From Corynespora cassiicola (Eukaryota; Ascomycota; Dothideomycetes; Pleosporales; Corynesporascaceae): DNA of 64,000 nt. A program made the translations under genes and the position numbers. The notes under the pieces were generated by a model. That model saw nothing but the letters and a program-made list of their open reading frames with translations, was not told the origin of the DNA and did not search any database. Positions 34,008-44,649 of this stretch are shown here, piece by piece. The number at the start of each line of letters is the position of its first letter. Position 1 is the stretch's first letter. The stretch covers positions 1,116,001 through 1,180,000 of the forward strand of contig JAEUWY010000013.1 of NCBI GenBank assembly GCA_022059125.1. The letters are read 5' to 3'.

Positions 34008-35102
34008 TTAACCCCAGGGAGTGTTGCCAGTCTCGACGCCATGGAAGATCCATTGCATCATGTGGTCCTCCTGGCCTTGAGGGACTCCATGGATGGGCGG
34101 GGGTGGTACAAGATGGGTAGGCTGATTAGGCTGGACCTTGAGAAGCTGCCTCGCCGTCTTAAGAAGAGGCGACCTTCTCTTTTCGAGGTGATGAATGACC
34201 AGCTGGCGCAGGTCGTATGTCAATTCGCTTTCGACGTTCTTGAGGGCTCCGGGAGTTTTCTCGATGATCCAGCTGATGTCTGCCATGTCCTTGTCGTCCT
34301 TGTTGCGCCAGCTGGCGGCCAAGGCATAGACCTTGGACCTGAAAATCTTGCCCAGCTTCAGCACGTGAACAGTAAGCGGCTTTCCATCTTTGGTCTTTTT
34401 CTCTTTGTCGATCGAGTTTCTCCCCAAGTCAGCAGGTGTGATGAGCTCACCTGGACGAATTATTAGCATTATAGAACTTCAAAATGGCCACTAGGGAGGA
34501 GAATTACCGGCAATAATCATGTCGAGCTCGATATACTTGGGCTTTGCATCCGTTCCTTGGTTGTGGTAGACTCGCAAGTGCACATTGCTTGGCCAAGCAA
34601 ACCCAGGTACGATGAACTTCTTGTCCTTTGCTAGTGCCGCCTTCAACTTGGTCATGTCGGTTTGAACAACGATATCAATGTCGCTAGTATAGCGTTGTTG
34701 ACCATGAATCTTCAAGGCAAGCCCACCAGCCACAGACCAAGGAATCTTTTTTGCGTCCAAAATCTTGCTGAGAGTCATGAGGCTGTCCATGAGGTGGTGG
34801 AAGTTGACGTCCTTCTCAGAGGCAGCCTGAAGCATGGGATACTCATCTTTGCTGAAGGTACCCTTCTTGAGATCGCGGCTTTCGAGTGATACTTCATCGG
34901 TTGGGAGGGGGTTACAATCTTGAATCTCTCCCTCTTGATCGTTTTGAGCTTCGGGATCGAGACAGGGACGACGATTGAGCTCGGGGGCAATGATTCCGGT
35001 GTCATCCACATGACTCAAACTATTGCCGCCCTTGGGTCGCACAGGTATGGCTGAGATGGAAGTAGCCAAGAGCCATGGTACGGTGAGAAGAGACAGACGC
35101 AT
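34008..35102 (-). CDS. Secreted nucleotidyltransferase-fold protein, 345 aa
   Basis: Exons 35102-34508 and 34450-34008 (57-base intron) give 345 residues. The chosen ATG opens a clear signal peptide (MRLSLLTVPWLLATSISAIP); an upstream in-frame ATG would add 30 residues and spoil it. Residues of about 110-230 show the nucleotidyltransferase core as in AbiEii/MNT-like proteins: helix LMTLSKILDAKKIPWSV, the GG motif AGGLALKIHG, then the strand YTSDIDIVVQTD with an intact Asp-x-Asp pair, and a third acidic strand YIELDMIIAG. The C-terminal part is helical (VYALAASWRNKDDKDMADISWI) as in this superfamily. Cys residues are few. A predicted extracellular or secretory-pathway nucleotidyltransferase is unusual, because ATP/NTP donors are scarce there. 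Substrate and role are unknown. It is divergent to the glycosyltransferase gene at 36554. Confidence 0.7.
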
Positions 35103-36553
35103 GGTCAACGAGCTGAAGAATCTAGACTGGGAAGAATAGAAACTTGTGAAACGAAGGAAATGGCTGCAAAGGCCAAAATTAAAGGACAACAAAAAGGAGA
35201 AAAGCGAGTGTGGTGGAAAGCAGACAACGAATGTGATGCGTGGTGAGTTAAAAAAGACTTGTAGAGAAGAGAGAATATATACTGATTCTTCGGGCTGCTT
35301 TCGGTTTTTTTTTTGGATGTTCTATCGGCAAAATTTCTTTCCATTACTATACAGTAGCTACAAAAGCCTTGTTTCCCTTCTGTTCCAGGATGGCTCAGAC
35401 AGGAAATGACTATGCATTAGATGCAAAGACTCTGTCCGTGAGCGCAAACCACGCTTTGACTTTCCAGGCTATCATGCCAAGCCCGGACCCTTCTTTTAAG
35501 CCTATCCAGGGAGGCTGACGCTCTAAGCATGAACAAGATGATGAGTTCTATCTGTGGCCCGAACGTGAATCTAAAGTTTCACCTGGTAAGCCAGTTATTG
35601 GTCTCTATCAAAGTCACTCAGTGCCTGATGAACGTCTCAACATTGGTACCTAGAGACTGCACTCCAAGATTTTAGTAGCCACTACCGTCTCTCAAGAACT
35701 GCAGCAGTTCCAAAATAATGTGTTGAGTTCAGAGCTACCATTCGGCATTTGAAGCCGAATACACTTGGCGACCGTTCATCATACCACGATAAAAGGGGTC
35801 TGAACTCTGAAACCAACGCACGTGTCTCTTTACAATGCAAAACCGTACACTCGGCCCTAAAAACGGCGATAAGGCGGCCAACTGCCAGTTAAAACGTGTG
35901 GGGCTGGGGTCGGCCCTCCATCGGTAATGAATACAGCCGCTACTCTCAAGAAACATGACATCAAGAGTTTGTAGAATGATACGCCCACATCTCGCCTCAA
36001 ACTTGCGCCTGGAGCCCTGCGCCCAGACTCATCTGTGAACAGCGATGCTGGAGAGCTTTGTGCGCATGCCAAAGTATAGCTTTAGCATATTTAGTGATCA
36101 AGTCCGAGTGCATAAAGCAAATGTTGATCGTGTTCCTTTGTCAACAAACCACACCGCACAAGGCACTTCTAGGCCTAATGTTGTCTGCGATAAATGTACC
36201 AAAGACTATTAATAAATTTTGTATAGCTCAGAATTAATGCTTCGCTCTTGCAGCGGTTTCTAAGTTTAGAGCGAAGCGCGTACAGACTAGGCACACTGAG
36301 ATGCGGGTACTGACAGTGTAGGCCTTTCTACAGGCGGGAAATCCGACACGCTCCAGCCATACTATCTCGCGAAAAAGCTATCACAGTATTAATACTGAGT
36401 TCATCCCATCCTTCAGCCCGTCGCTACAGCCTCTCGCTTCAGTCTCTCGTTACATTCTTTCGTCCCAGTCTCTCGCTACAGTCTCACTACCGTCTTTTGA
36501 GCACCCTCTTGCTCCTTTTAGGATTTCATCCTGTCCTTCTAATTCAAATTATC
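35103..36553. other. Shared intergenic region of two divergent signal-peptide genes
   Basis: A 1.45-kb spacer, AT-rich, with no gene. Its last 130 bases hold the 13-bp tandem repeat described separately. Confidence 0.5.
36422..36486 (+). repeat. 13-bp minisatellite, five imperfect copies
   Basis: Five units of 13 bases, CGCTACAGCCTCT-like, follow each other without gaps (starts at 36422, 36435, 36448, 36461 and 36474). The array is pyrimidine-rich and ends 67 bases before the glycosyltransferase ATG, so it is in the core promoter or 5' leader. Confidence 0.75.
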
Positions 36554-38059
36554 ATGGCGGCAACTAAGATGCAAAGTCTAATACATGCACTTTTGTTTCT
36601 TCTTGCTGTTACTCCATTTTCCAACTGCTTTCCAACCAACTTGACTTTATTTGGCCAGGGCGAACTTGGAGGGTTGGCAGTCCGCGGGGTCCAGCACCCC
36701 TCTACCGCTGCGGATCACCAAGTCAAGGAGGTAGTCGACGCCCTTGCTCGCTCGGCGGGCAGTAAGATCCCCGGCTCCACACAAGCTCTGAAAGCCGTCG
36801 AGGACCAGCTTAAGAAGGGTCTTCAGGGCCGCAACGGCAAGAAGAAGATCGAGGTCTTCTTCATCATCTACGGCGGCAGCAATGGCGATGTCCCCCTCCT
36901 CTCTTCAGTCCTCCAGGGCATGCTAGACCGGCCGGACATCTTCAATGTCAAGCATTCCCTCGTGCTTGGCGACAGCTATCGCGACTTCTTCCCCCAGGCC
37001 CTGAGGACCAGGTTCGCCAACGACAACGCAGAGTGGGCCTCCAAGGCCAACCCGCCCCGACGAGAGCAGGCCATTGCCATGTTCCTGGCCAAGATGTCGT
37101 CCATCCTCAACGGATGGAGCCCGGACCTCATCGTCGCCAGCCATTTCATCCCCCCCAGCGCCACGACACCGGAGCAGAAGAAGCAGATCAGGACACTGAC
37201 GGCGCCCTCCAAGACGAGGCTCCTAGTACAGCTGCAGGTCTACTACCTGCCGGGCCTGCCCTCGACTTCCCTGACGCTCAACGACATCAAGCCCAACAGC
37301 GTCCGAATCTACGGCCAACAGCCCGAGATCTGGGACAAGTCATCGGCCAAGGACGTCGGCGCGGCCATGGCCGGCAAGCTCCCGCGCCTCTCGAGCAGCG
37401 CCAGCACCGCCAAACCGCCCCGCACAGGCGAGGTATACGCGTGGATCGACAAGCAGAAGCAGGCGCGGCGCCAGATCTTCTACATGGGCATGGGCATGAA
37501 GGAGCGCGCCTTCGATAAGCAGCACGCGTTCCCGGCCTTCATGGACCTGGCCAAGGAGGAGCTGGCCACGCTGTCCGACTGGAGCTACATCATCCTGCAC
37601 AACGTCCAGCGCTCCGAGTCCGACTTTCGGCGCACCTCGCACGGCGGCCGCGTCTTCCACCTCTTCGTCGGCGAGACGTCGTGGGCCACACTGTTCCCGG
37701 ACATGGGCGTTGTGCTCACGCACGGTGGCGTCGGCTCCGTCACCGACGCCATCGCCGCCGGAGTGCCCCAGATCATCCTCCCCACCGACTATGCCGCCGA
37801 CCAGGAGTACTTTGCCAAGCGTCTCGAGAGGATGCAGATTGGCGTCGGCCTGCCCAAGATTCCCTACGGCGCCCTGTCCAAGCCGCAGGCCACGTCGGTC
37901 AAGGAGATTAGAGCCGCGTTTGCGAAGATCAAGGCCGACAGGAAGCACTACGTCGACGGGATTAAACCATTCAAGAGGGACTTGGCCAACACCAAGGCCG
38001 TGGACAATGCCTTTGAGGTCATCACGAGGATGTGTGCGGGCTTGGTGGCTAGGAGCTAG
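36554..38059 (+). CDS. GT-B (GT1/GT28-type) glycosyltransferase with signal peptide, 501 aa
   Basis: Single exon, 501 residues from the ATG at 36554 (context ATCATGG). The N-terminus has a signal sequence (MQSLIHALLFLLAVTPFSNC) that is not part of usual cytosolic fungal UDP-glycosyltransferases. The catalytic body has the N-terminal GGSNGDVPLLSSVLQGM motif, equivalent to GSRGDVQP of GT28/sterol glucosyltransferases, and the C-terminal nucleotide-sugar motif VLTHGGVGSVTDAIAAGVP, then LPTDYAADQEYFAKRLE. No C-terminal membrane anchor as in animal UGTs is seen. Codon use is strongly G/C at third positions from about 36750 on, unlike the AT-rich surroundings, whereas the signal-peptide part is less so. 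This suggests a different origin for the body, perhaps transfer or a fused leader. Acceptor and sugar are unknown. Confidence 0.8.
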   Translation: MAATKMQSLIHALLFLLAVTPFSNCFPTNLTLFGQGELGGLAVRGVQHPSTAADHQVKEVVDALARSAGSKIPGSTQALKAVEDQLKKGLQGRNGKKKIEVFFIIYGGSNGDVPLLSSVLQGMLDRPDIFNVKHSLVLGDSYRDFFPQALRTRFANDNAEWASKANPPRREQAIAMFLAKMSSILNGWSPDLIVASHFIPPSATTPEQKKQIRTLTAPSKTRLLVQLQVYYLPGLPSTSLTLNDIKPNSVRIYGQQPEIWDKSSAKDVGAAMAGKLPRLSSSASTAKPPRTGEVYAWIDKQKQARRQIFYMGMGMKERAFDKQHAFPAFMDLAKEELATLSDWSYIILHNVQRSESDFRRTSHGGRVFHLFVGETSWATLFPDMGVVLTHGGVGSVTDAIAAGVPQIILPTDYAADQEYFAKRLERMQIGVGLPKIPYGALSKPQATSVKEIRAAFAKIKADRKHYVDGIKPFKRDLANTKAVDNAFEVITRMCAGLVARS

Positions 38060-39088
38060 TGGTAGCAGTGCTGGTTGCTGGTTGGCGTTTGGCGTATTTC
38101 CCGGGAAGAAAAAAATATTGATATAGTATTAGAGCTCGATAGACTTATTTTCGTATACATAATTGCTCCATCGCAATCAAAAAGTTGTTGGAAGATACGT
38201 GCCATTCGACACCAGTACACCGGATTCCTGTCTGTGATGCATGCACGGATCACCACATCGGAGTCATCCACTGACAGGGGCCAAATCTTCCATATACTTT
38301 CAACAACACGTCCGGGTACCTGGGGTACTGGGCGATCCAAGATGGTGCATGTCCTGTGCCAAGATCTCTCCACACTGTCCATGTTCCGGTTCGTGGTTTG
38401 GGCCAAGTCAATGCATATGCGCTCGCGGCAGGACGCGGGGCGCTTGGATCACCTGATTGCTGCTGCTACCTCTTGTAACCACCGACAAAGTATCCGACGG
38501 CTCTCCAGTCTACCTGGGTACCTCGAAAACGATTTGGAGAATGTACAACTTTACAGTATAGACATGAGTTAATTGTCCAAAACAGGAGAGAGAGAGAGAG
38601 GAAAAGAAGCCTCGCGAGCAGTACTTACCTTTGCGCATCGATTCTTTTCTTGCCGGGCCTAGGCCCCAGTGAAACACACGGTCGTCTCCATACTTGGCAC
38701 GACTACTTCCCCGGTTTTGGGCCATCGCAGTGTCCGCGTTGAAGTCTCCCCAGCTTTTCGGCCCTTGAGGCATGCAATCCCCAGGGCCTTGGAATAAAGA
38801 TAGATATACGCTAAGCCATTCGGGCAGCAAGCAAGTCTCTTCCTTATAGGGGCAACGTGGACCCCAGCAACCACGCATAATCGTTGATTGTCCCTTCGCG
38901 GCCTTGGCGATCCGCTAAAAGATGGGTCTTTGGGCTCTTTTTGCATTGATACCATGTGCTATAATCAATTACGCTCACGACAAACTACACACTAATATGT
39001 ACATTGCTCATTCCATCACAGTCAGTCCATCATGCAAGTGGGGCAACCTCACTCTATACAAGACGCAACAATGCACCGAGCCGAAAGC
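38060..39088. other. Intergenic region between convergent genes
   Basis: The glycosyltransferase and NDE genes converge here. Only spurious frames; a short AG repeat at 38587-38600. Confidence 0.5.
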
Positions 39089-41211
39089 TTAAAAGTTCAT
39101 CAGGTCTGCAATACAGTCAGCACAATCACATCAAGCAGCTGTAAAGGGGGGAGAATGAACGACTTACCCCTTCCAAAGAGCGCCCTCTTGCTCCAGTCCA
39201 TGGCCAACAAGCACCTCGTCCTGAAGCTCACGCTCTGCGCAAAGTAGATGCTCCGCCACAGGTACACGGCCAGCAATCCACCGCTCATACTCCACCCGTT
39301 GATGTCGAAGATGGCGGCGTTGCCAATGTAGGCTAGGGAACCGAGATGCCTGTACTCGAACGCCTTGTACACGGCCTCATCGAGGTCACCATAGTCGAGC
39401 GAGTTGAGCTGCATGCCGGGGGCCGACTGGGCAATCTTGTTGAACTTGCGGCCGAGGTACTGTCCCTGCTGGTGGGCGCGCTGGGCCGTGGCAGGCAGCG
39501 AGGTGAGCTTGGAGTCGATTTCGAGAAGCAGCTCGCGCAGCTCACTAAAGTCGAGGGTGCCCGACTCGTCGCGGTCGTAGCGCTCAAAGAGCTTGTCGAG
39601 GCGGCGCAAGTGGTTGGCGGCCTGCGGAAAACGAGTTTTGACGCGCTTGGCCACGTCGCGCCAGTCCGCGTAGCGAAGCTGCAGCTTCTCTGGGTCCTTG
39701 CCCTTCTCCCATGCCACTGTGCGCAGGAAGCTGATGATATGGTCGCTGACATTGTTCTGGACCGTCGAGCAGTCGCCTACGGCATAGACGTCTCCGAGGG
39801 GTGCGCCGACAAGGCGGAGGTGGGAATCGGTTTCCAGTGCGCGCTTGTTATTCTGGTCGTCAAGCTTCGCTGCAAGACGCTTTGAAAAGTCAGTCTGCGA
39901 GACGCCAGTTGACCAGAGACAGAAGCCCATGGGGATCTCTTTGGTGACAATCTTGCCATTCTCATCCTTTTGGGAGTAGAGAATCTTGTCCGATTGCACT
40001 TCCTTGACCCGCGAATTCGTCTGTACATCGACCTGGTCGTGTGCAAAACGTCTCTCTGCGTATTCGGACAGGGCCTCTTCGTATGTGTTCAAGATGTGGC
40101 TTCGGGATTGGATTACGTGGACGGAGATCTCGTTCCGCAGGATCTTGGGGAACATGGCGCACAGGTCCTCGTTGAGCATGTCGTAAAGCTCCGCCGCAAA
40201 TTCGACACCGGTCGGTCCACCGCCACAGATGACAAAAGAAAGTAACCGCCGCCTTTCCTCGTCGGATGTGGTGGGTAGGCAAGCGTTTTCGAGATTTCGC
40301 ACGACAGTATTCCGGATCAACCGAGCATCGCTAATGTCTTTAAGGAAGTGACAGTGCTCGAGACCCTTGACGCCGTGGGGGTTCGTCACGGATCCGACGC
40401 CAATGACCAGCTTGTCGTAGGGGACGTAAAAGTGCTGCTTGTTGCCCTTGGCGTCAAGCGCCGACACCTCGACCAACTTCTCCGAAAACTCGACATCCTC
40501 AGCCGCAGCCTTGATGAAGTGGCCGCGGACCCTCCGGACTATGCGCCTGACTGGCTCGACCAGCGATCTTAGTTCTAGCGTGCCGACGGTGGCGGAGGGC
40601 AGCATGGGGGTGAACAAGAAGTGATTGGAGGGCGAAATGACGGTGACGTGGTAGTCTTCCGGGTTCAATTGCTTCAGGAGCGCAACGCTGCCCCAGCCTG
40701 TGCCCAGTATGACCAACTTTGGCTTGTGCTTGGTGGCCTTGTTCTCCGGAGAGTCGTCGTCGTCGACGAAGTGGTCGGCTATGGGAAGGTTCTTGGGCCC
40801 GCCGCGTCGCGGGTTCAATGCAAGCTCCGAGACGGGAATGTCTTCAGCCAGGCCGCCCTCTTTGTACGTGCTGGCGTCGTAGAGGAAGAAGGCGACGACC
40901 AGAGCACCGCTCACAGTAACGAAAATGCCCAGCGTGGCGGCGGCGCGATATGCAATGCGCAGAAGTCTGCTCTTTGGGGACGGCAGAGGCTTTGAAGATA
41001 TCTGGCGTGTCACCGGGAAGCTGTGCTTGTACCATTGCGATATCCTGGGGGTGGCTGGCTGAGGGCGTCTGGCGATTGTCGCAGCTGTGGCATTGCTGAA
41101 AGCCGCGCGGATTTGGGGCCTTTTTGCTTGCTGGATGCTGGTATACAACGAGCTGCTTCTCGTGCAAAGATTTGACGCGCGCACTCGAGATGCGGCGTGC
41201 CGGGGGAGCAT
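39089..41211 (-). CDS. External alternative NADH:ubiquinone oxidoreductase with EF-hand, 686 aa
   Basis: Type II NADH dehydrogenase of the NDE family, which oxidises NADH at the inner mitochondrial membrane without pumping protons. Exon 1 (41211-39168) and a 17-base last exon (39105-39089) give 686 residues ending FGRDLMNF; reading through the 62-base intron would give a longer, atypical tail. A basic N-terminal presequence is followed by a membrane helix (LGIFVTVSGALVVAFFLYD). Two Rossmann motifs are present: VILGTGWGSVALLKQL for FAD and SFVICGGGPTGVEFAAEL for NADH, with the FAD-binding VYAVGDCST. An EF-hand loop inserted at about 540-553 (YDRDESGTLDFSE) marks the calcium-responsive subgroup. 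The C-terminal amphipathic membrane-binding part is present. Confidence 0.93.
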
Positions 41212-42274
41212 CGCGGCCGCTCGGGGGTGGCGGGTCGCGTGAGGGTGCGGCGCAGGCCGGATCAGGTCAATTGGAGGCGACGAGGGAGGCTCAAGGGCAC
41301 TCAGTCATGGAGGGCACTGGAACGAGTGTCGGTGAAGATTTGAAGACGGGAGAGAAGGCGAGAAGAAAGTGGGAGAGCGGAAAAGGTGAGGGTCGCAAGC
41401 CGGAGTGGTTGCAGGGGAGGGCCGTCTAGCTCGTTAGGCAAGCTTGACGTCAGCTGCGTGGATCGAAGCTTGACAGCAGATCGTGCAGGGGTTGGCGCGC
41501 CTCAACACCGCAGCCCACCGCAGCCCACCGCAAAGGACCGCAAAGGACCGCAATACACCACGCTAGCCTTGCTTACGTGACATCCGCGTATTTCCATTCG
41601 GCTTAGTGATGGTGTCTTTTGGCAGAGGTACGCGTTGGTGCGGGATTGGCTACCCAGGACACAAAAAACCCAATCTTCCTTCTTCATCCGCTTTCGTACG
41701 GGAGGAATTTCGCACATCTTCTTTTTCCTGCTCTGGTGGTTAATTGGTTCAATTGCTAAGCAGTGTATCAATTCCCATTGTTGTCGTAAGTATTTATTGA
41801 ATTACTTGCTTAGGCTTATGACTCGACTTGTCAATGTAACGATAAGTGGCTGCCCCCTACGTGTGCGTACATTCCTTGGGCTCAAAATATTGGCGAATAG
41901 TAAAGGAAAATACTTCATGACTCCAATTCTGAATAGATCAAAGTTTCCCCAGACTGAGACTGTAGTTGGTCTGTGTCCTGGTGTGTTCGGGAAGTGGGCT
42001 CACAGATGGTTTTTGGATGTAGAAACCTAGAATACAATGAGGAGTCAACACATTGCAAAAGTCATTAAGAAGTATAGACAGTTGTGAAGAGATGTTCGTG
42101 TGCAACGTAGATCGTCATGCATGCCAAACAGTCATTTTTTGACCCAAACGCACGTTGAAATGATTTGAGATATATTTTCTTCGTCTTCGTCCTCGTCTTC
42201 GTAGTAGTAGTACATGTGCGTCGATGGCCCAGCCCGCTATGAGGACAGTGTATTCGTATATACAAGCGCAACAG
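41212..42274. other. Intergenic region between NDE and MDV1
   Basis: Promoter side of the NDE gene and 3' side of MDV1. A 131-codon frame at 41635-42030 (+) has no family features. A 10-bp tandem repeat is listed separately. Confidence 0.5.
41501..41555 (+). repeat. Short 10-bp tandem repeat
   Basis: CAGCCCACCG occurs twice (41511-41530), followed by CAAAGGACCG twice (41531-41550), with related partial units on both sides. It lies about 300 bases upstream of the NDE start codon. Confidence 0.6.
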
Positions 42275-44333
42275 TTAGCAAGACCATATGCCAACCACAC
42301 CATTCTTGCGGCCCTCAACCATGTACCCGTCCTTGATGCGGACGTGGTCAATGGTGGAGATGCCTGTAGCATCGTCGTCTACCCCAACGCCCGGGCCGCA
42401 GTTCCAGTGTCGGCCGTCGGTCTTGTCGTAGACCTTTACGACGTCCTCGCCCGCCGCAGAGACGATTCTCCGCGCGTCGAACATCATGCTCGTGATGCCA
42501 TGGTCGTAGGCGTAGGCGTCGTAGATGGAGCCTGTCCGCAGATCCCATATCTAGAAGGGCGATTAGAAAGTGTAATACTAACAGTGCAACATCCCCACTC
42601 ACCCGAATGCTCCTGTCCAAGCTGGCAGTGACGAGGTGTACATCATCAAATTGAAGAGCAGTGACTGGCCCGGTATGGCCAACCAAGCTCCTGTGGACTT
42701 GGCCGCTGCGCAGATCCCACAGACGCACCATTCCATCGGCCGTACCGCATGCTAGGGCAGCATCAAACACCTGCACTGCACCGACGAAATCGGCCGAGGC
42801 GTCGGAGACACGTCCGGTCTGTTTCCACTGGCTTCCGGTCGAAGTGGTTGCCGAAGCCTGTGCCGCCGCCCAGAGAACGTCCAGCGTCTGCACACAGCGT
42901 CCCTTGACCAGATCCCACTGTCTTAGGGTCTTGTCCGACGAGCCAGACACCAGGGTGTCGCCGCGGAAGTGCAAGGCCGTGACCTCGTCCACATGTGATT
43001 CGAGGGAAAACAATGGGCAATCTTGCATGATGGTCGGGGGCGGAGGCGGAGGAGCATCCTCCGAGTTTTCAAACGTCAGCCCATCTTCGTCCTCGTCGTC
43101 GTCTTTGTTTATCCGGTTGTCAAGAGGTGCATATTCAGCTTTGCTGAGATCCCATAGGCGGATGGATGCGTCCATGGAGCCAGTGGCCACGATGTTCTCC
43201 TCGACCTGCAGACAGCGCACCGAGGACAGGTGGCCCTCGAGCATGCCTATACACCGCCCAGCGTTCAGGTCCCAGACTCTTACAGTATCGTCCAGCGCTG
43301 CCGTCACCATGGTGCCCCAGGGGGCGTCGAAATCCAGCGCTGTTATGCTGTCAGTGTGGGCCGGGAGCTCTTTAATCTTCGAGCCGGGCTCTAGATGCTC
43401 GTGTAGGATGGGCATGGAAATTTTGCGACGCATGTTCCGCCGCCGTTTTGACTTGGGCGAGGGTATCTTCTGGTATATGGATTCGGACATGAAATCGCCT
43501 CCGGCTTCCTCGTGGCTCCCGGCAGTGGCTGTCGATTCTGGAGACTTGGGTGCCAGGGCGGCCGCATCGTCCAACTCCTCCTGTAGGTCCTCAATCTTGG
43601 TATCCACGTCCAACAGGTCCTGCTCCAGCTCCGACTCTTCCATCTCCAGGTTGGCCAGTCGGTCCAGCACAATCTTCCGCATCGTGTTCAGGTTGGCAAT
43701 CTTGTTGTCGATCTCGTGTATCTCGGCGGCGCACATGTGTTTGCGCACACCCATCATCTCCAGGCGGTGGCTCATGCTGTGCTTCTGGTTCTTCAGCTTC
43801 TTCATGGTCGGGGGCACGGTTGGGTCATCCTCCTCGTCGACGCCCTCGCCAATCAGACGCTGCCCCCGGTGGTTGTGACGGCCATGCTTGGCGGGGGTCG
43901 AGGAAGGGTCGTCTGGTAGCGAGGCCTGGAAGCCCTGGAACAGCGAGAAGGCGTTGTTGTCCTCGGGGATGTTGTGGAGCAGCTCGTCGGGCAGGTAGGA
44001 CAGAGCGCGCTGCTGAATCTCGGGAACGGAGATGCGCGAGCGCACCAGCTCGCGGGGGGTGGTCTGGGCAAAGGAGAAGACGGAGCGCTGCAGCATGGGG
44101 CGGCGCAATTCGCGATGGAGGTCGCCCAGGGCGTTCTGGTAGTGCTGGGTAACGCCCTCGGCGCCGATCAGGTGGCCGGCGGTGGCAGTGACCTTCCTGC
44201 CAAAGGCCTGCAGCTGGCGGGTGTCGACGATGCTGCCGTCGTCGCTGTCGTAGTCGTCGCGCGACAAGGGCCGCGGGCGTGGGCTCGTCGAGCGGCCACG
44301 CGACGGTGACGCATTGCGGGCGGAGGAGGCCAT
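42275..44333 (-). CDS. MDV1: Mitochondrial division WD40 protein MDV1, 668 aa
   Basis: Exons 44333-42603 and 42550-42275 (52-base intron) give 668 residues. The protein links Fis1 to the dynamin Dnm1 at the outer mitochondrial membrane during fission. The chosen start ([15 protein letters not shown]) has better context than an ATG 62 codons upstream. The N-terminal Fis1-binding region includes the helices around [15 protein letters not shown]; a coiled coil follows (about residues 205-275, [20 protein letters not shown]). WD40 repeats run from about 330 to the end, with repeat ends such as [26 protein letters not shown] and [13 protein letters not shown]. An acidic and poly-Pro insert interrupts the repeats. 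It is divergent to chorismate mutase with 316 bases between starts. Confidence 0.92.
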
Positions 44334-44649
44334 GCGAGTGCGAGGGATGGCGATTACGACGGGCAGGGCATGTTCGGCGGGGCGGCGAAGGTGTGACGGG
44401 CGAGGTTTGGCAGAGGGAGAGGGAAAGGGACAGGGAAAGCAAAGGAAAGCGTCAGAGAAGTCGTCGGTGGTCGGCTGTCGGGGGCTGGCCCAAGCTCGGA
44501 CGTCATTCTTGGATACCAAGCCGAGCCGAACTTCGGCCTGGCCGCCTATGATTCACACCCCGGGCCTCCAAAAAACCGCCCAGCCATGCCCGCGCCCGCT
44601 CCTCCCCCACATTCCCGCCCATTCACGCCCTGCCTGGATCCTCGGTACC
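44334..44649. promoter_or_regulatory. Divergent promoter MDV1 / chorismate mutase
   Basis: GC-rich 316-base spacer between two start codons. No specific operator is identified. Confidence 0.5.

Noticed and set aside
37340..37948. 202-codon minus-strand frame
   Set aside because: Shadow of the GC-rich glycosyltransferase gene.
41635..42030. 131-codon plus-strand frame
   Set aside because: Starts at a non-ATG codon by position, random composition, no motifs.
42661..43878. 405-codon open frame on the plus strand
   Set aside because: It is antisense to MDV1, Ser-rich and low-complexity, as expected from the complement of acidic/GC-rich codons. MDV1 has clear WD40 and coiled-coil features.
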